Positions 9,095 to 17,513 of a stretch of DNA of 41,043 nt are shown here, piece by piece. The first letter of the stretch is position 1, and each line of letters begins with the position of its first letter. Under the pieces are notes generated by a model. The model was not told where the DNA came from. It ran no database searches and saw nothing but the letters and a program-made list of their open reading frames with translations. The position numbers and the translations under genes were made by a program. The DNA is taken from contig JAGCXJ010000022.1 in NCBI GenBank assembly GCA_017961385.1, positions 1 to 41,043 on the forward strand, read 5' to 3'. This DNA comes from Lachnospiraceae bacterium (GTDB taxonomy: Bacteria; Bacillota; Clostridia; Lachnospirales; Lachnospiraceae).

Positions 9095-9724
9095 ATGGCA
9101 AAACTAGTGATAATGGATCACCCGCTCATTCAGCACAAGATTGGTTATATCAGAAGGCTTGATACGGGAACAAAGGATTTCAGACAGACGATCTCGGAGA
9201 TAGCAATGCTCATCTGCTATGAGGCTACAAGAGATCTTGAACTTGAGGATGTTGAGATCGAAACACCTATATGCAAGACTACGGCTAAGACATTGAAAGG
9301 CAAGAAGATGGCGATCGTTCCGATCCTTAGAGCAGGTCTTGGAATGGTAGACGGAATGCTCTCTTTGATCCCTGCGGCAAAGATCGGTCATATCGGTCTT
9401 TACAGGGATCCTCAGACGCATCTTCCGATAGAGTACTACTGCAAGCTTCCGGCAGACTGTGCGGAGAGAGAAGTATTTGTCGTAGATCCTATGCTCGCTA
9501 CCGGCGGTTCTGCTGTTTCGGCTATACAGATGTTAAAGGACAAGGGATGCAAGAAGATCCACTTCATGTGCATAATCGCAGCTCCCGAAGGAATAGAGGC
9601 CATGCAGAAGGCTCATCCCGATGTCGACATCTATGTCGGAGCAAAGGATGAAAAGCTCAATGAAAATGCATACATCGTACCGGGTCTGGGAGATGCCGGC
9701 GACAGGATATTCGGAACCAAGTAA
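9095..9724 (+). CDS. upp: Uracil phosphoribosyltransferase
   Basis: This 209-aa protein, the standard length, converts uracil and PRPP to UMP in pyrimidine salvage. Visible landmarks are VPILRAGLGMVDGML in the middle and the PRPP-binding loop DPMLATGGSAVSAI. The C-terminal NENAYIVPGLGDAGDRIFGT is characteristic of the uracil-binding hood. The start is supported by GGGGG immediately upstream. It sits between rpiB and comEB, forming a small nucleotide-metabolism run. Confidence 0.97.
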   Translation: MAKLVIMDHPLIQHKIGYIRRLDTGTKDFRQTISEIAMLICYEATRDLELEDVEIETPICKTTAKTLKGKKMAIVPILRAGLGMVDGMLSLIPAAKIGHIGLYRDPQTHLPIEYYCKLPADCAEREVFVVDPMLATGGSAVSAIQMLKDKGCKKIHFMCIIAAPEGIEAMQKAHPDVDIYVGAKDEKLNENAYIVPGLGDAGDRIFGTK

Positions 9725-9736
9725 AGAGGACAGGGT

Positions 9737-10222
9737 ATGAAAAGAACCGACTACATTAAATGGGACGAGTATTTCATGGGGGTATCCAAGCTTGCGGGAA
9801 TGAGATCAAAGGATCCCAACACACAGGTGGGAGCCTGTATAGTCAGCGAGGATAACAAGATACTGTCCATGGGTTACAACGGATTTCCGAACGGATGCTC
9901 CGATGAGGATTTCCCCTGGGAGAGGGACGGAGACGTTTTAGATACAAAGTATGCATATGTTACTCACAGCGAATTAAACGCTATATTAAACTACCGCGGA
10001 GGAAACGGCGGGCTTGCGGGAGCAAAGCTCTACGTCTCACTGTTTCCCTGCAATGAGTGTGCAAAGGCTATCATCCAGAGCGGTATAAAGACTGTCATAT
10101 ATGACAGCGACAAATATATAAACACACCAGGAAATATCGCCTCAAAGAGGATGTTTGACGCTGCAGGCGTAAAGTATATAAAATATCAGCACAGCGGAAG
10201 ACAGATAACCATTGATGTTTAG
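9737..10222 (+). CDS. comEB: dCMP deaminase (ComEB family)
   Basis: This 161-aa zinc-dependent deaminase converts dCMP to dUMP, feeding dTMP synthesis. It has the zinc and proton-shuttle motif HSELNAI and the second zinc site PCNECAK; both cysteines and the catalytic glutamate are visible. The N-terminal part includes RSKDPNTQVGACIV, typical of dCMP deaminases rather than cytidine or tRNA deaminases. It is 12 bp downstream of upp in the same direction. Confidence 0.95.
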   Translation: MKRTDYIKWDEYFMGVSKLAGMRSKDPNTQVGACIVSEDNKILSMGYNGFPNGCSDEDFPWERDGDVLDTKYAYVTHSELNAILNYRGGNGGLAGAKLYVSLFPCNECAKAIIQSGIKTVIYDSDKYINTPGNIASKRMFDAAGVKYIKYQHSGRQITIDV

Positions 10223-10230
10223 GAGTTTTT

Positions 10231-11394
10231 ATGGTCAGGAGACGATCTCTTAAGGCAGTTGCCGTTCTTTTGACGGTGACCATGTATTTTTCTACACTGC
10301 CTTGCTTTGATTCCTATGCCGAGACCACAAAGGAAAAGCTTGAGAAGGCTCAGCAGCAGCACGAGGAAACAAAGAAAAACCTTAATGAGACAAAAGAGAA
10401 TATTGATGACCTCAACAATGTGAAGCATTCGCTTCAGGGTGAACTGGCGCAGCTTAACGATCAGCTTGAAGAGGTGAGCAACAATCTTGCAGACCTCGAA
10501 GGAAGGATCGAGGACAAGGAAGCAGAGATAACGCAGACACAGTCCGATCTTGAGATCGCCAGACAGCTTGAAGCAGATCAGTATGCGGCAATGAAGAAGC
10601 GCATACAGTTTATGTATGAAAAGCAGGATTTCATGTTTGCCGAGATGATCTTTTCCGCAAAGAACTTTGCCGATCTTCTCAACAAGAATGATTATATCGA
10701 GAGCCTGTCAGCCTACGATAAGAAGATGAAGGACGAGCTCGAGGCTACAAGGATCAGCATTGAGGATACCGAGGCAAGACTAAAGGATGAGAAGGCCGAT
10801 CTTGACAAGCTTCATGAGGATGTTGTTGCGGAGCAGGAAAAGGTCACCGGATATGTCAATGCGACGGCGTCGAGCATAAAGAACTATTCGGGACAGATAA
10901 AGGATGCCGAGGCTGTGGCAGCAGCGTATGAAGCAAAGGCTGCGGAAGAGGAAGCCGACATCGCGGCATTAAAGAAAAAGCTCGAAGAAGAGATCAGGAT
11001 GTCAAAGCTTGCTGCTCAGTCAAAATGGAGGGACATCTCCGAAGTAAGCTTTGAAGAGGGAGACAGATATCTTCTGGCAAATCTGATCTATTGCGAGGCG
11101 GGAAACCAGCCTTATGAAGGACAGGTTGCCGTAGGTGCGGTCGTAATAAACCGCGTTCTTTCATCGGTATATCCCGATACGGTCGTTGGAGTCATATATC
11201 AGAACAAGCAGTTTTCGCCTGTAGGAAGCGGAAGGCTTGCTCTGGCGCTTGCGGAAAACAGGGCAACCGATGCCTGCTACAGTGCTGCCGATGCAGCGAT
11301 GAACGGACAGACAAACGTAGGCACCTGCGTATATTTCAGAACCCCTATCGAGGGTCTCAGCGGCATTCAGATAGGCGGACACATATTCTATTAA
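10231..11394 (+). CDS. Secreted coiled-coil cell wall hydrolase (SleB-type Hydrolase_2 domain)
   Basis: This 387-aa protein begins with a basic signal peptide (about 1-31, ending near SYA-ET). A long charged coiled coil follows (about 32-262), resembling the N-terminal half of PcsB-type division hydrolases. The C-terminal domain (about 275-387) matches the SleB/CwlJ Hydrolase_2 fold, with LIYCEAGNQPYEGQVAVG, catalytic Glu at about 289, and GTCVYFRTP. SleB enzymes are lytic transglycosylases acting in spore germination. The coiled coil here instead suggests a vegetative or division-related wall hydrolase held inactive by its helical region. The start has AGGAG 5 bp upstream. It closes the run starting at sua5. 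Confidence 0.88.
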   Translation: MVRRRSLKAVAVLLTVTMYFSTLPCFDSYAETTKEKLEKAQQQHEETKKNLNETKENIDDLNNVKHSLQGELAQLNDQLEEVSNNLADLEGRIEDKEAEITQTQSDLEIARQLEADQYAAMKKRIQFMYEKQDFMFAEMIFSAKNFADLLNKNDYIESLSAYDKKMKDELEATRISIEDTEARLKDEKADLDKLHEDVVAEQEKVTGYVNATASSIKNYSGQIKDAEAVAAAYEAKAAEEEADIAALKKKLEEEIRMSKLAAQSKWRDISEVSFEEGDRYLLANLIYCEAGNQPYEGQVAVGAVVINRVLSSVYPDTVVGVIYQNKQFSPVGSGRLALALAENRATDACYSAADAAMNGQTNVGTCVYFRTPIEGLSGIQIGGHIFY

Positions 11395-11423
11395 AAAATA
11401 AAGGGGATAAAATAAAAGGGAAA

Positions 11424-11447
11424 AGGTCGCTCATTGCTGAACGACCT
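11424..11447 (+). other. Hairpin without T-tract in the sleB-like 3' region
   Basis: AGGTCG (11424-11429) pairs with CGACCT (11442-11447), with an inner TCA/TGA helix and a TTGC tetraloop. It is followed by purine-rich TATAAAGGGGGAG, not T-rich sequence, so it is not a standard terminator. A second small inverted repeat ACGTC/GACGT lies near 11475-11490. The function is unknown; it may be an RNA-stabilising 3' structure or an unrecognised small RNA. Confidence 0.3.
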
Positions 11448-11573
11448 ATAAAGGGGGAGTATATTTTCTTGTTACGTCACTTCGACGTTCACAATTCGGA
11501 AATAAAAGATGTATTTCTTTAATCACCTTGCAAGTGTATATTATCAGATGATGTGTAACAATTCTGTAACAGA

Positions 11574-11604
11574 AAAAAAGAAACGGGATCACCGTTTCTT
11601 TTTT
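11574..11604. terminator. Bidirectional intrinsic terminator between sleB-like gene and DUF402 gene
   Basis: A 13-bp perfect stem (AAAAAAGAAACGG / CCGTTTCTTTTTT) closes a 5-nt GATCA loop. It carries a T-tract on the + strand and A-rich sequence that becomes a T-tract on the - strand. It lies between two convergent genes and can serve both. Confidence 0.9.
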
Positions 11605-11615
11605 GCATGTATTAT

Positions 11616-12092
11616 CTAAATATGTTCTTTTAATCTGTCTGTCAGGGTGGAGAAGTTTCCGTCCTGGATGAGCTTTATCAGGGCCCCGAGCTGCTTTACG
11701 GATATGAAGAACTGCTGATCGTTTATCAAAAGCTTCTCCTTTGCTTCACAGAGCTCATCTATGTCTATGACGTTCATCTTGCCGTCAGGCTTTACTATCA
11801 CGTCTGCCAGAAGATCCACAACCGTTAGCGTGTTTTGCGCTCTGTCCCACAGATAGGTAACGATATCGCAGTAGAAGTAGACAAGAGAATCATCCTCGGC
11901 CAGAAACTTGCTCACCTTGTAGCCTTCCTTAAGAAAATAGCACGAGTAGCCGTGGTGAAAATCCTTTCTGGGCTTTAAGGTGTTCCACTTTGTAACGATG
12001 ATCTCATCGTCCATATAAAGGATGATATCATCCTTTAGAGGTATGCATTCCTCCGGTATGAGACGCTTGCGATAAAGTACAGGATAATCCAT
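11616..12092 (-). CDS. DUF402 domain protein (possible nucleoside tri-/diphosphatase)
   Basis: This 158-aa protein fits the DUF402 family: WNTLKPRKDFHHGYSCYFLKEGYKVSKF and VYFYCDIVTYLW, followed by VVDLLADVIVKPDGKM. Characterised relatives include the staphylococcal nucleotide phosphatase Ntdp and FomD of fosfomycin biosynthesis, which hydrolyse nucleotide phosphates with divalent metal. The acidic and aromatic residues of the family core are present. It is divergent from the atp operon, has its own promoter, and its start is preceded by a strong GGGGAGGG. The exact substrate is unknown. Confidence 0.85.
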   Translation of the reverse strand: MDYPVLYRKRLIPEECIPLKDDIILYMDDEIIVTKWNTLKPRKDFHHGYSCYFLKEGYKVSKFLAEDDSLVYFYCDIVTYLWDRAQNTLTVVDLLADVIVKPDGKMNVIDIDELCEAKEKLLINDQQFFISVKQLGALIKLIQDGNFSTLTDRLKEHI

Positions 12093-12117
12093 ATCAAGAC
12101 CCTCCCCTGTCCCTTAA

Positions 12118-12146
12118 ATATTACTAAAAAAGGCGCTTTCAGTCAA
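12118..12146 (-). promoter_or_regulatory. Promoter of the DUF402 gene
   Basis: On the - strand, TTGACT (12146-12141) and TAATAT (12123-12118) are separated by exactly 17 bp, a good sigma-A match. It lies 25 bp upstream of the ribosome binding site and start. Confidence 0.7.
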
Positions 12147-12180
12147 CATGGATGAAATCTCAAAAAAGGCCTACAATTCC

Positions 12181-12209
12181 TTTACACTAAATCCTAATTA
12201 ATGTATAAT
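12181..12209 (+). promoter_or_regulatory. Promoter of the atp operon
   Basis: TTTACA (12181-12186) and TATAAT (12204-12209) are separated by 17 bp, a near-consensus sigma-A promoter. The predicted transcription start is about 12216, leaving a very short leader before the GTG start of atpZ. Confidence 0.8.
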
Positions 12210-12231
12210 ATATCTAATTGTGTGAAGGTTT

Positions 12232-12465
12232 GTGGGTGTGGATAAACGTAATAATTTCAAGATATTAACTTTTGTTACACAGTTTGCGGTAAATATGTTA
12301 GTACCGATATGCATGTGCTCATTTGTCGGTTATTACATCGACAGATACTTCGGTACTCAGTTCTGGTTTGTTGCGCTGTTTTTTATCGGAGCGATAGCCG
12401 GAGGCCGCAATATCTACATACTTGCTCGCAAGACCTACGGCAAAGATGAGGATTCCGATTCATGA
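12232..12465 (+). CDS. atpZ: AtpZ/AtpI-type F1Fo ATP synthase accessory subunit
   Basis: This 77-aa protein has two membrane helices (about 14-35 and 45-65) linked by GYYIDRYFGTQFWF, typical of the AtpZ family found first in Firmicute atp operons. AtpZ and AtpI together are implicated in c-ring assembly and Mg2+ handling. The start is GTG at 12232 with GAAGG just upstream; an in-frame GTG at 12238 would shorten it by two residues and is equally plausible. The stop overlaps the atpI start (ATGA). Confidence 0.82.
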   Translation: MGVDKRNNFKILTFVTQFAVNMLVPICMCSFVGYYIDRYFGTQFWFVALFFIGAIAGGRNIYILARKTYGKDEDSDS

Positions 12466-12869
12466 GCAATCAGACTTCAAAGATCGACGACACTTTAAAA
12501 GAGCTTCTGATCGGTATACTGGTCTTTGGCGTGCTTGCTCAGTTGGGAGGCATGTTCTTTGTAAAGAGCATGTCTGCTTATTCGATAGGGCTTTGGATAG
12601 GAGTTTTGCTCGCGCTTGCCTGTGCTTATCACATGTGGTGGAGCTTAAATAAGAATCTCACATTAAATACCGATAACGAGGTCGCGGCAAGGACGTTTGC
12701 GATAAAGCAGAACCTTATAAGGTACGCGGTCATACTTATTGTTTTCGCAGGTGTATGCCTTAGCGATTTTGCATATCCGTTATCTGCTTTTTTAGGGATA
12801 ATGAGTCTGAAGGCGGGTGCATACCTGCAGCCGTTTGTAAGCAGATTTTTACATAAGAATTCTAAATGA
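12462..12869 (+). CDS. atpI: ATP synthase protein I (AtpI-like)
   Basis: This 135-aa protein has four predicted membrane helices and overlaps atpZ by 4 bp. AtpI proteins act as chaperones for c-ring assembly rather than as catalytic subunits. Sequence conservation in this family is low; the call rests on size, topology and position directly before atpB. The region NTDNEVAARTFAIKQNLIRY between the second and third helices is a common feature. Confidence 0.75.
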   Translation: MSNQTSKIDDTLKELLIGILVFGVLAQLGGMFFVKSMSAYSIGLWIGVLLALACAYHMWWSLNKNLTLNTDNEVAARTFAIKQNLIRYAVILIVFAGVCLSDFAYPLSAFLGIMSLKAGAYLQPFVSRFLHKNSK

Positions 12870-12886
12870 TTTAAGGAGGTGAACAT

Positions 12887-13606
12887 ATGGACATGGGAAT
12901 ACTGTTGTCCGCCGATAACGAAGTCGACTTTATGATACACGGCATTTTTTCATACAGCTTCTTCGGTCATCAGGTATGGATAACGACCACTCATGTATGT
13001 TGCCTTATAGTGCTTCTTTCGCTTATGCTGTTCGGCTTTCTTGCGGGACGCAAGATGAAGCATGCCGATGAGGTGCCGGAGGGATTTCAGAACTTCATTG
13101 AACTGATAGTTGAACTTCTCGACGGTATGGTAGACGGCACTATGGGTAAGAACGGTGCTAATTTCAGAAATTACATCGGCACCATATTCATATTCATCCT
13201 GGTGAGCAATCTGTCGGGACTTTTGGGACTTCGTCCCCCGACTGCCGACTACGGAACCACTCTTCCGCTCGGTCTTATGACATTCACCCTTATCTTTTTC
13301 AACAAGCTCAAGTATCAGAAGGTATCAGGCTTTATCAAGGGACTGTGCGATCCGTGGGTGTTCTGGGCTCCGATCAATGTTATCGGTGACATAGCAGTTC
13401 CGATCTCTATCTCGCTTCGTCTGTTTGCCAATATCCTTTCGGGAACAGTCATGATGGCGCTGATATACGGACTGCTCAGCAAGATAGCGATCATATGGCC
13501 GGCAGCCTTGCATGTATACTTTGACATGTTCTCCGGAGCCATACAGACATACGTTTTCTGTATGCTGACCATGACATACATCTCGGATGCCATGACTACG
13601 GAATAG
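12887..13606 (+). CDS. atpB: F1Fo ATP synthase subunit a
   Basis: This 239-aa membrane protein forms the ion half-channels against the c-ring. The essential arginine is R178 in ISISLRLFANILSG, and NFRNYIGTIF marks the earlier conserved region. The start is preceded by AAGGAGG (about 12872-12878). Five to six membrane helices are predicted. Together with the c subunit it determines the coupling ion, which the c-subunit sequence suggests is Na+. Confidence 0.95.
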   Translation: MDMGILLSADNEVDFMIHGIFSYSFFGHQVWITTTHVCCLIVLLSLMLFGFLAGRKMKHADEVPEGFQNFIELIVELLDGMVDGTMGKNGANFRNYIGTIFIFILVSNLSGLLGLRPPTADYGTTLPLGLMTFTLIFFNKLKYQKVSGFIKGLCDPWVFWAPINVIGDIAVPISISLRLFANILSGTVMMALIYGLLSKIAIIWPAALHVYFDMFSGAIQTYVFCMLTMTYISDAMTTE

Positions 13607-13659
13607 TTTATGAATTGTGAATAATACAACTTCAACATATATTTTAGGAGGAAAAAGTA

Positions 13660-13914
13660 ATGGATTTTAACACAAACTTTATCTTAGGTTGTTCAGCGAT
13701 CGGTGCAGGTCTTGCTGTTATAGCAGGTATCGGACCTGGTGTAGGACAGGGTATCGCTGCAGGTTATGCAGCAAATGCGGTAGGACGTAACCCCGGAGCA
13801 AAGTCTGATATAACAGGTACTATGCTTCTCGGACAGGCTGTTGCAGAGACAACAGGTCTTTACGGACTTCTTATCGCCATGATCCTTATCTTCGTTAAGC
13901 CTCTGGCAAAATAA
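13660..13914 (+). CDS. atpE: F1Fo ATP synthase subunit c (Na+-type ion-binding signature)
   Basis: This 84-aa helical hairpin forms the rotor ring. The ion-binding residues are Q30 in GPGVGQG and V61-x-E63-T64-T65 with Y68 in AVAETTGLY. The spacing is exactly that of the Na+-coordinating Q32, V63, E65, S66, T67 and Y70 of Ilyobacter tartaricus; Thr at the Ser66 position also occurs in Na+ enzymes. H+-type rings lack Q and the Ser/Thr-Thr pair. The loop GRNPGAK lies between the helices. The start has a strong TAGGAGG. Its 53-bp upstream spacer is longer than elsewhere in the operon, in keeping with the high expression c subunits need. Confidence 0.96.
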   Translation: MDFNTNFILGCSAIGAGLAVIAGIGPGVGQGIAAGYAANAVGRNPGAKSDITGTMLLGQAVAETTGLYGLLIAMILIFVKPLAK

Positions 13915-13954
13915 GCCTTTTTATCTAACAAAACATGAAAGGAGGCTTATATAA

Positions 13955-14518
13955 TTGAGCGAAATGGGAAAAGCCACATATATGCTGCTTGCCGCGCAGA
14001 TGGAACCGAGACTCTTTGATCTCGACTTCCAGCTTTTGGCAGACGCGGTCCTTACTCTCATCGCGGTCATAGCGCTGTTCTTCTTCCTTTCGTACTTTTT
14101 GTTCAATCCCGCAAGAGATTTTATGAACAGAAGAAGAGAGAAGATCAAGAACGAGCTTGACGAGGCAAAGAAGAGTCAGGAAGAAGCCGAGGCATTAAAG
14201 GCACAGTACGAAGACAAACTTAAGAATATCGATAAAGAAGCGGAGTCAATACTCAGCGAAGCGCGCAAGAAAGCTCTCGATAACGAGGCTTCTATAGTTG
14301 CAAAAGCCAAGCAGGAGGCACATTCCATCGTGGAAAGAGCCGGCATTGAGGCTGAGCAGGAAAAGCTGCGCGTAAAGGATGACGTTAAGAAAGAGATGAT
14401 AAATGTTGCATCCGCAGTTGCCAAGAAGGCAGTCGGAAACAGCATGGATGTCAACGTTCAGGAACGTCTTGTTGATGAAACATTGAAAGAAATAGGTGAA
14501 GGCACATGGCTAAGCTGA
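13955..14518 (+). CDS. atpF: F1Fo ATP synthase subunit b
   Basis: This 187-aa protein forms the peripheral stalk. One N-terminal membrane helix (about 30-52) is followed by NPARDFMNRRREKI and a long charged coiled coil to the C-terminus. I chose the TTG start at 13955 because AAAGGAGG ends 9-10 bp upstream; ATG at 13964 would be 18 bp away. The 3' end overlaps atpH by 13 bp, implying translational coupling. Confidence 0.93.
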   Translation: MSEMGKATYMLLAAQMEPRLFDLDFQLLADAVLTLIAVIALFFFLSYFLFNPARDFMNRRREKIKNELDEAKKSQEEAEALKAQYEDKLKNIDKEAESILSEARKKALDNEASIVAKAKQEAHSIVERAGIEAEQEKLRVKDDVKKEMINVASAVAKKAVGNSMDVNVQERLVDETLKEIGEGTWLS

Positions 14519-15051
14519 TTTCCAAGACGTATGGCGACGCGCTCTTAGAGATCGCAAACGAGGAAAAAAAGGTTGACCTGTTACTTGAAGAGGTCACCGC
14601 AGTCATGGCAATACTCAAGGACAATCCGGAATTTTCAAAACTCATGAACAATCCGCGAATATCAGTCGATGAAAAGCAGACAGTCATGAGCAATGTCTTT
14701 GAGGGACGCATCAGTAATGAACTGATGGGATTTTTCTCGATGATCGTAAACAAGGGCAGATACGACCATATTGATGAGATACTCACGTATTTTCAGGATG
14801 AGGTTAAGAAGATCAAAGGAATAGGTGTTGCATATGTAACGACTCCCCTTGAGCTTTCCGACACTCAGAAGAAAAACGTAGAAAAGAAGCTTCTTGAGAC
14901 AGCGGGATTCAAACAGATGGAGATGCATTATGATATCGACACGGAACTTGTGGGCGGTATGCGCATCAGGATAGGCGATCGCGTTGTTGACAGCAGTATT
15001 CATACAAAGATTTTAAAAATGCAGCAGGACATGATGAAGGTTATGGTATAG
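14506..15051 (+). CDS. atpH: F1Fo ATP synthase subunit delta
   Basis: This 181-aa protein connects the b-stalk to the top of F1. The N-terminal helical domain contains YGDALLEIANEE, and the C-terminal GVAYVTTPLELSDTQKKNVE and GGMRIRIGDRVVDSSI are typical delta/OSCP signatures. The start lies inside the atpF 3' end. Confidence 0.95.
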   Translation: MAKLISKTYGDALLEIANEEKKVDLLLEEVTAVMAILKDNPEFSKLMNNPRISVDEKQTVMSNVFEGRISNELMGFFSMIVNKGRYDHIDEILTYFQDEVKKIKGIGVAYVTTPLELSDTQKKNVEKKLLETAGFKQMEMHYDIDTELVGGMRIRIGDRVVDSSIHTKILKMQQDMMKVMV

Positions 15052-15076
15052 CTGCACTTTGGAAAGGAACAGATCC

Positions 15077-16582
15077 ATGAATTTAAGACCAGAAGAGATA
15101 AGTTCAGTCATAAAGGATCAGATCAAGAGATATGCGGGCGAACTGGAAGTTTCCGATGTAGGAACTGTCATCCAGGTAGCTGACGGTATTGCCAGAGTGC
15201 ATGGACTTGAAAAGGCCATGCAGGGTGAGCTTCTTGAATTCCCGGGTGAAGTATTCGGAATGGTACTGAACCTCGAAGAAGACAACGTCGGTGTTGTTCT
15301 TCTTGGAAACAGCAAGAACATAAATGAAGGCGATATCGTTAAGACAACGGGAAGAGTTGTTGAGGTTCCCGTAGGCGACGCACTTCTCGGACGTGTAGTC
15401 AATGCGCTCGGACAGCCCATTGACGGCAAGGGCCCCATCCAGACTGACAAGTTCAGACAGATAGAGAGAGTTGCATCAGGTGTTATCACACGTAAATCCG
15501 TAGATACACCTTTACAGACAGGTATCAAGGCTATCGATTCCATGGTTCCTATCGGAAGAGGACAGAGAGAGCTGATAATAGGCGACAGACAGACAGGTAA
15601 GACTGCCATCGCCATCGATACGATAATCAATCAGAAGGGTCAGAACGTTAAATGTATCTATGTTGCCATCGGACAGAAGGCTTCTACCGTAGCAAGCATA
15701 GTAAAGACTCTTGAAGAGTACGGAGCAATGGCATATACGACTGTTGTTGCTTCAACTGCAAGCGAACTCGCTCCCCTTCAGTACATAGCTCCCTATGCGG
15801 GATGTGCTATCGGCGAAGAGTGGATGGAGAACGGCCAGGACGTTCTTGTAATATACGATGACTTAAGTAAGCACGCTACGGCATACCGTACACTTTCTTT
15901 GCTTCTTAAGAGACCCCCGGGACGTGAGGCATATCCGGGTGATGTATTCTATCTTCACAGCAGACTGCTCGAGCGTGCAGCCCGCATGAACGAGGAATAC
16001 GGCGGAGGTTCCCTTACGGCTCTTCCGATCATCGAAACACAGGCCGGAGACGTTTCGGCTTATATTCCTACAAATGTAATATCCATTACAGACGGACAGA
16101 TATATCTTGAGACAGAAATGTTCAATTCAGGCTTCAGACCGGCCGTAAATGCCGGACTGTCAGTATCACGAGTAGGTGGTGCCGCACAGATCAAAGCCAT
16201 GAAGAAGATCTCGGCTCCTATCCGTGTAGAGCTTTCTCAGTACATAGAACTTGCTGCATTTGCACAGTTCGGTTCTGAACTTGATGATGATACCAAGGAA
16301 AAGCTCGCACAGGGTGAAAGGATCAAGGAGATCCTAAAGCAGCCTCAGTACAAGCCCATGCCTGTACAGTATCAGGTAATCCTCATCTATGCTGCAACAA
16401 ACAAGTATCTTTTGGATGTTGCCGTTAGTGATATTACAAGATTTGAGAGCGAACTGTTTGAGTTCATTGATACAAAGTATCCTGAGATCCCGGCTTCTAT
16501 AGCAAAGGACAAGGTCATCTCAGATGAGAACGAAGAGACTCTCAAGAAGGCTATCTCGGAATTCAAGGAACAGTTTTCATAG
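15077..16582 (+). CDS. atpA: F1Fo ATP synthase subunit alpha
   Basis: This 501-aa non-catalytic nucleotide-binding subunit has the P-loop GDRQTGKT at 169-176 and the family signature near PAVNAGLSVSRVGG. I use ATG 15077, which has AAAGGAAC just upstream; an in-frame TTG at 15059 would add six residues without a good ribosome binding site. Length and domain order (beta barrel, nucleotide-binding, helical) are standard. Confidence 0.97.
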   Translation: MNLRPEEISSVIKDQIKRYAGELEVSDVGTVIQVADGIARVHGLEKAMQGELLEFPGEVFGMVLNLEEDNVGVVLLGNSKNINEGDIVKTTGRVVEVPVGDALLGRVVNALGQPIDGKGPIQTDKFRQIERVASGVITRKSVDTPLQTGIKAIDSMVPIGRGQRELIIGDRQTGKTAIAIDTIINQKGQNVKCIYVAIGQKASTVASIVKTLEEYGAMAYTTVVASTASELAPLQYIAPYAGCAIGEEWMENGQDVLVIYDDLSKHATAYRTLSLLLKRPPGREAYPGDVFYLHSRLLERAARMNEEYGGGSLTALPIIETQAGDVSAYIPTNVISITDGQIYLETEMFNSGFRPAVNAGLSVSRVGGAAQIKAMKKISAPIRVELSQYIELAAFAQFGSELDDDTKEKLAQGERIKEILKQPQYKPMPVQYQVILIYAATNKYLLDVAVSDITRFESELFEFIDTKYPEIPASIAKDKVISDENEETLKKAISEFKEQFS

Positions 16583-16600
16583 AAAGTAGGGTGATTTATC

Positions 16601-17464
16601 ATGGCGTCTATGAGAGATATCAAAAGACGTAAGGGCAGTATACAGAGTACTCAGCAGATCACAAAGGCTATGAAGCTTGTTTCCACGGTCAAGCTGCAGA
16701 GGACAAAACAGCGTGCGCTTAATTCAAAAGCTTATTTCAGCTACATGTACAGCACGATACAGTCCATCATGTCAAAGGCCGGGACCATCAATCATTCGTA
16801 TGTGACGGGCAATGAGAGCGACACAAAGGCTGTGATCGTTATTTCGGGCAACAGAGGTCTGGCCGGCGGTTACAACTCAAATGTCATAAAGCTCATAACC
16901 AAGGGTGAACTCAAAAAGGAAGACCTTATAATGTACACCATCGGTAAAAAAGGCCGTGAAGCATTTTCAAGACACGGATATGTTCTTGCCGATGATTACT
17001 CGCATATGATAGAGGCTCCCGATTATGTCGATGCGATGAGACTCAGCGCGGTTTTGCTTAACCAGTACAGAAAAGGCGAGATAGGTGAGATCTATTTGGC
17101 CTATACTGCATTCAAGAATACTGTATCGCACGTGCCGACACTCATGAAGCTGCTCCCGGTCGATCAGGAAGCGATCATCGCGGATGAAACAGACAGCAAG
17201 TACGACGTTCCCATGAACTTCGAACCGGCGGAAGAGGAAGCACTCGAGCTTATCATACCCAAGTATGTTGCTAGCATCATCCACGGAGCTATGATAGAGG
17301 CCGTAGCGAGCGAAAACGGAGCGCGTATGCAGGCAATGGATTCTGCTACGAGCAACGCTGAAGAGATGATAGACAAGCTGACGCTGCAGTACAACAGAGC
17401 AAGACAGGGTTCTATAACTCAGGAACTCACAGAGATCATTGCAGGTGCACAGGCTATTTCTTGA
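16601..17464 (+). CDS. atpG: F1Fo ATP synthase subunit gamma
   Basis: This 287-aa central rotor shaft protein has the N-terminal helix DIKRRKGSIQSTQQITKAMK and a C-terminal helix containing ASENGARMQAMDSATSNAEE, which form the coiled coil inside the alpha3beta3 ring. The middle has VISGNRGLAGGYN. Spacing to atpA (18 bp) and atpD (49 bp) is normal. Confidence 0.97.
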   Translation: MASMRDIKRRKGSIQSTQQITKAMKLVSTVKLQRTKQRALNSKAYFSYMYSTIQSIMSKAGTINHSYVTGNESDTKAVIVISGNRGLAGGYNSNVIKLITKGELKKEDLIMYTIGKKGREAFSRHGYVLADDYSHMIEAPDYVDAMRLSAVLLNQYRKGEIGEIYLAYTAFKNTVSHVPTLMKLLPVDQEAIIADETDSKYDVPMNFEPAEEEALELIIPKYVASIIHGAMIEAVASENGARMQAMDSATSNAEEMIDKLTLQYNRARQGSITQELTEIIAGAQAIS

Positions 17465-17513
17465 TCTGTGCAGCGATTGAATATAAAAAACAGGAAACAG
17501 AAAGGAAACTAAG

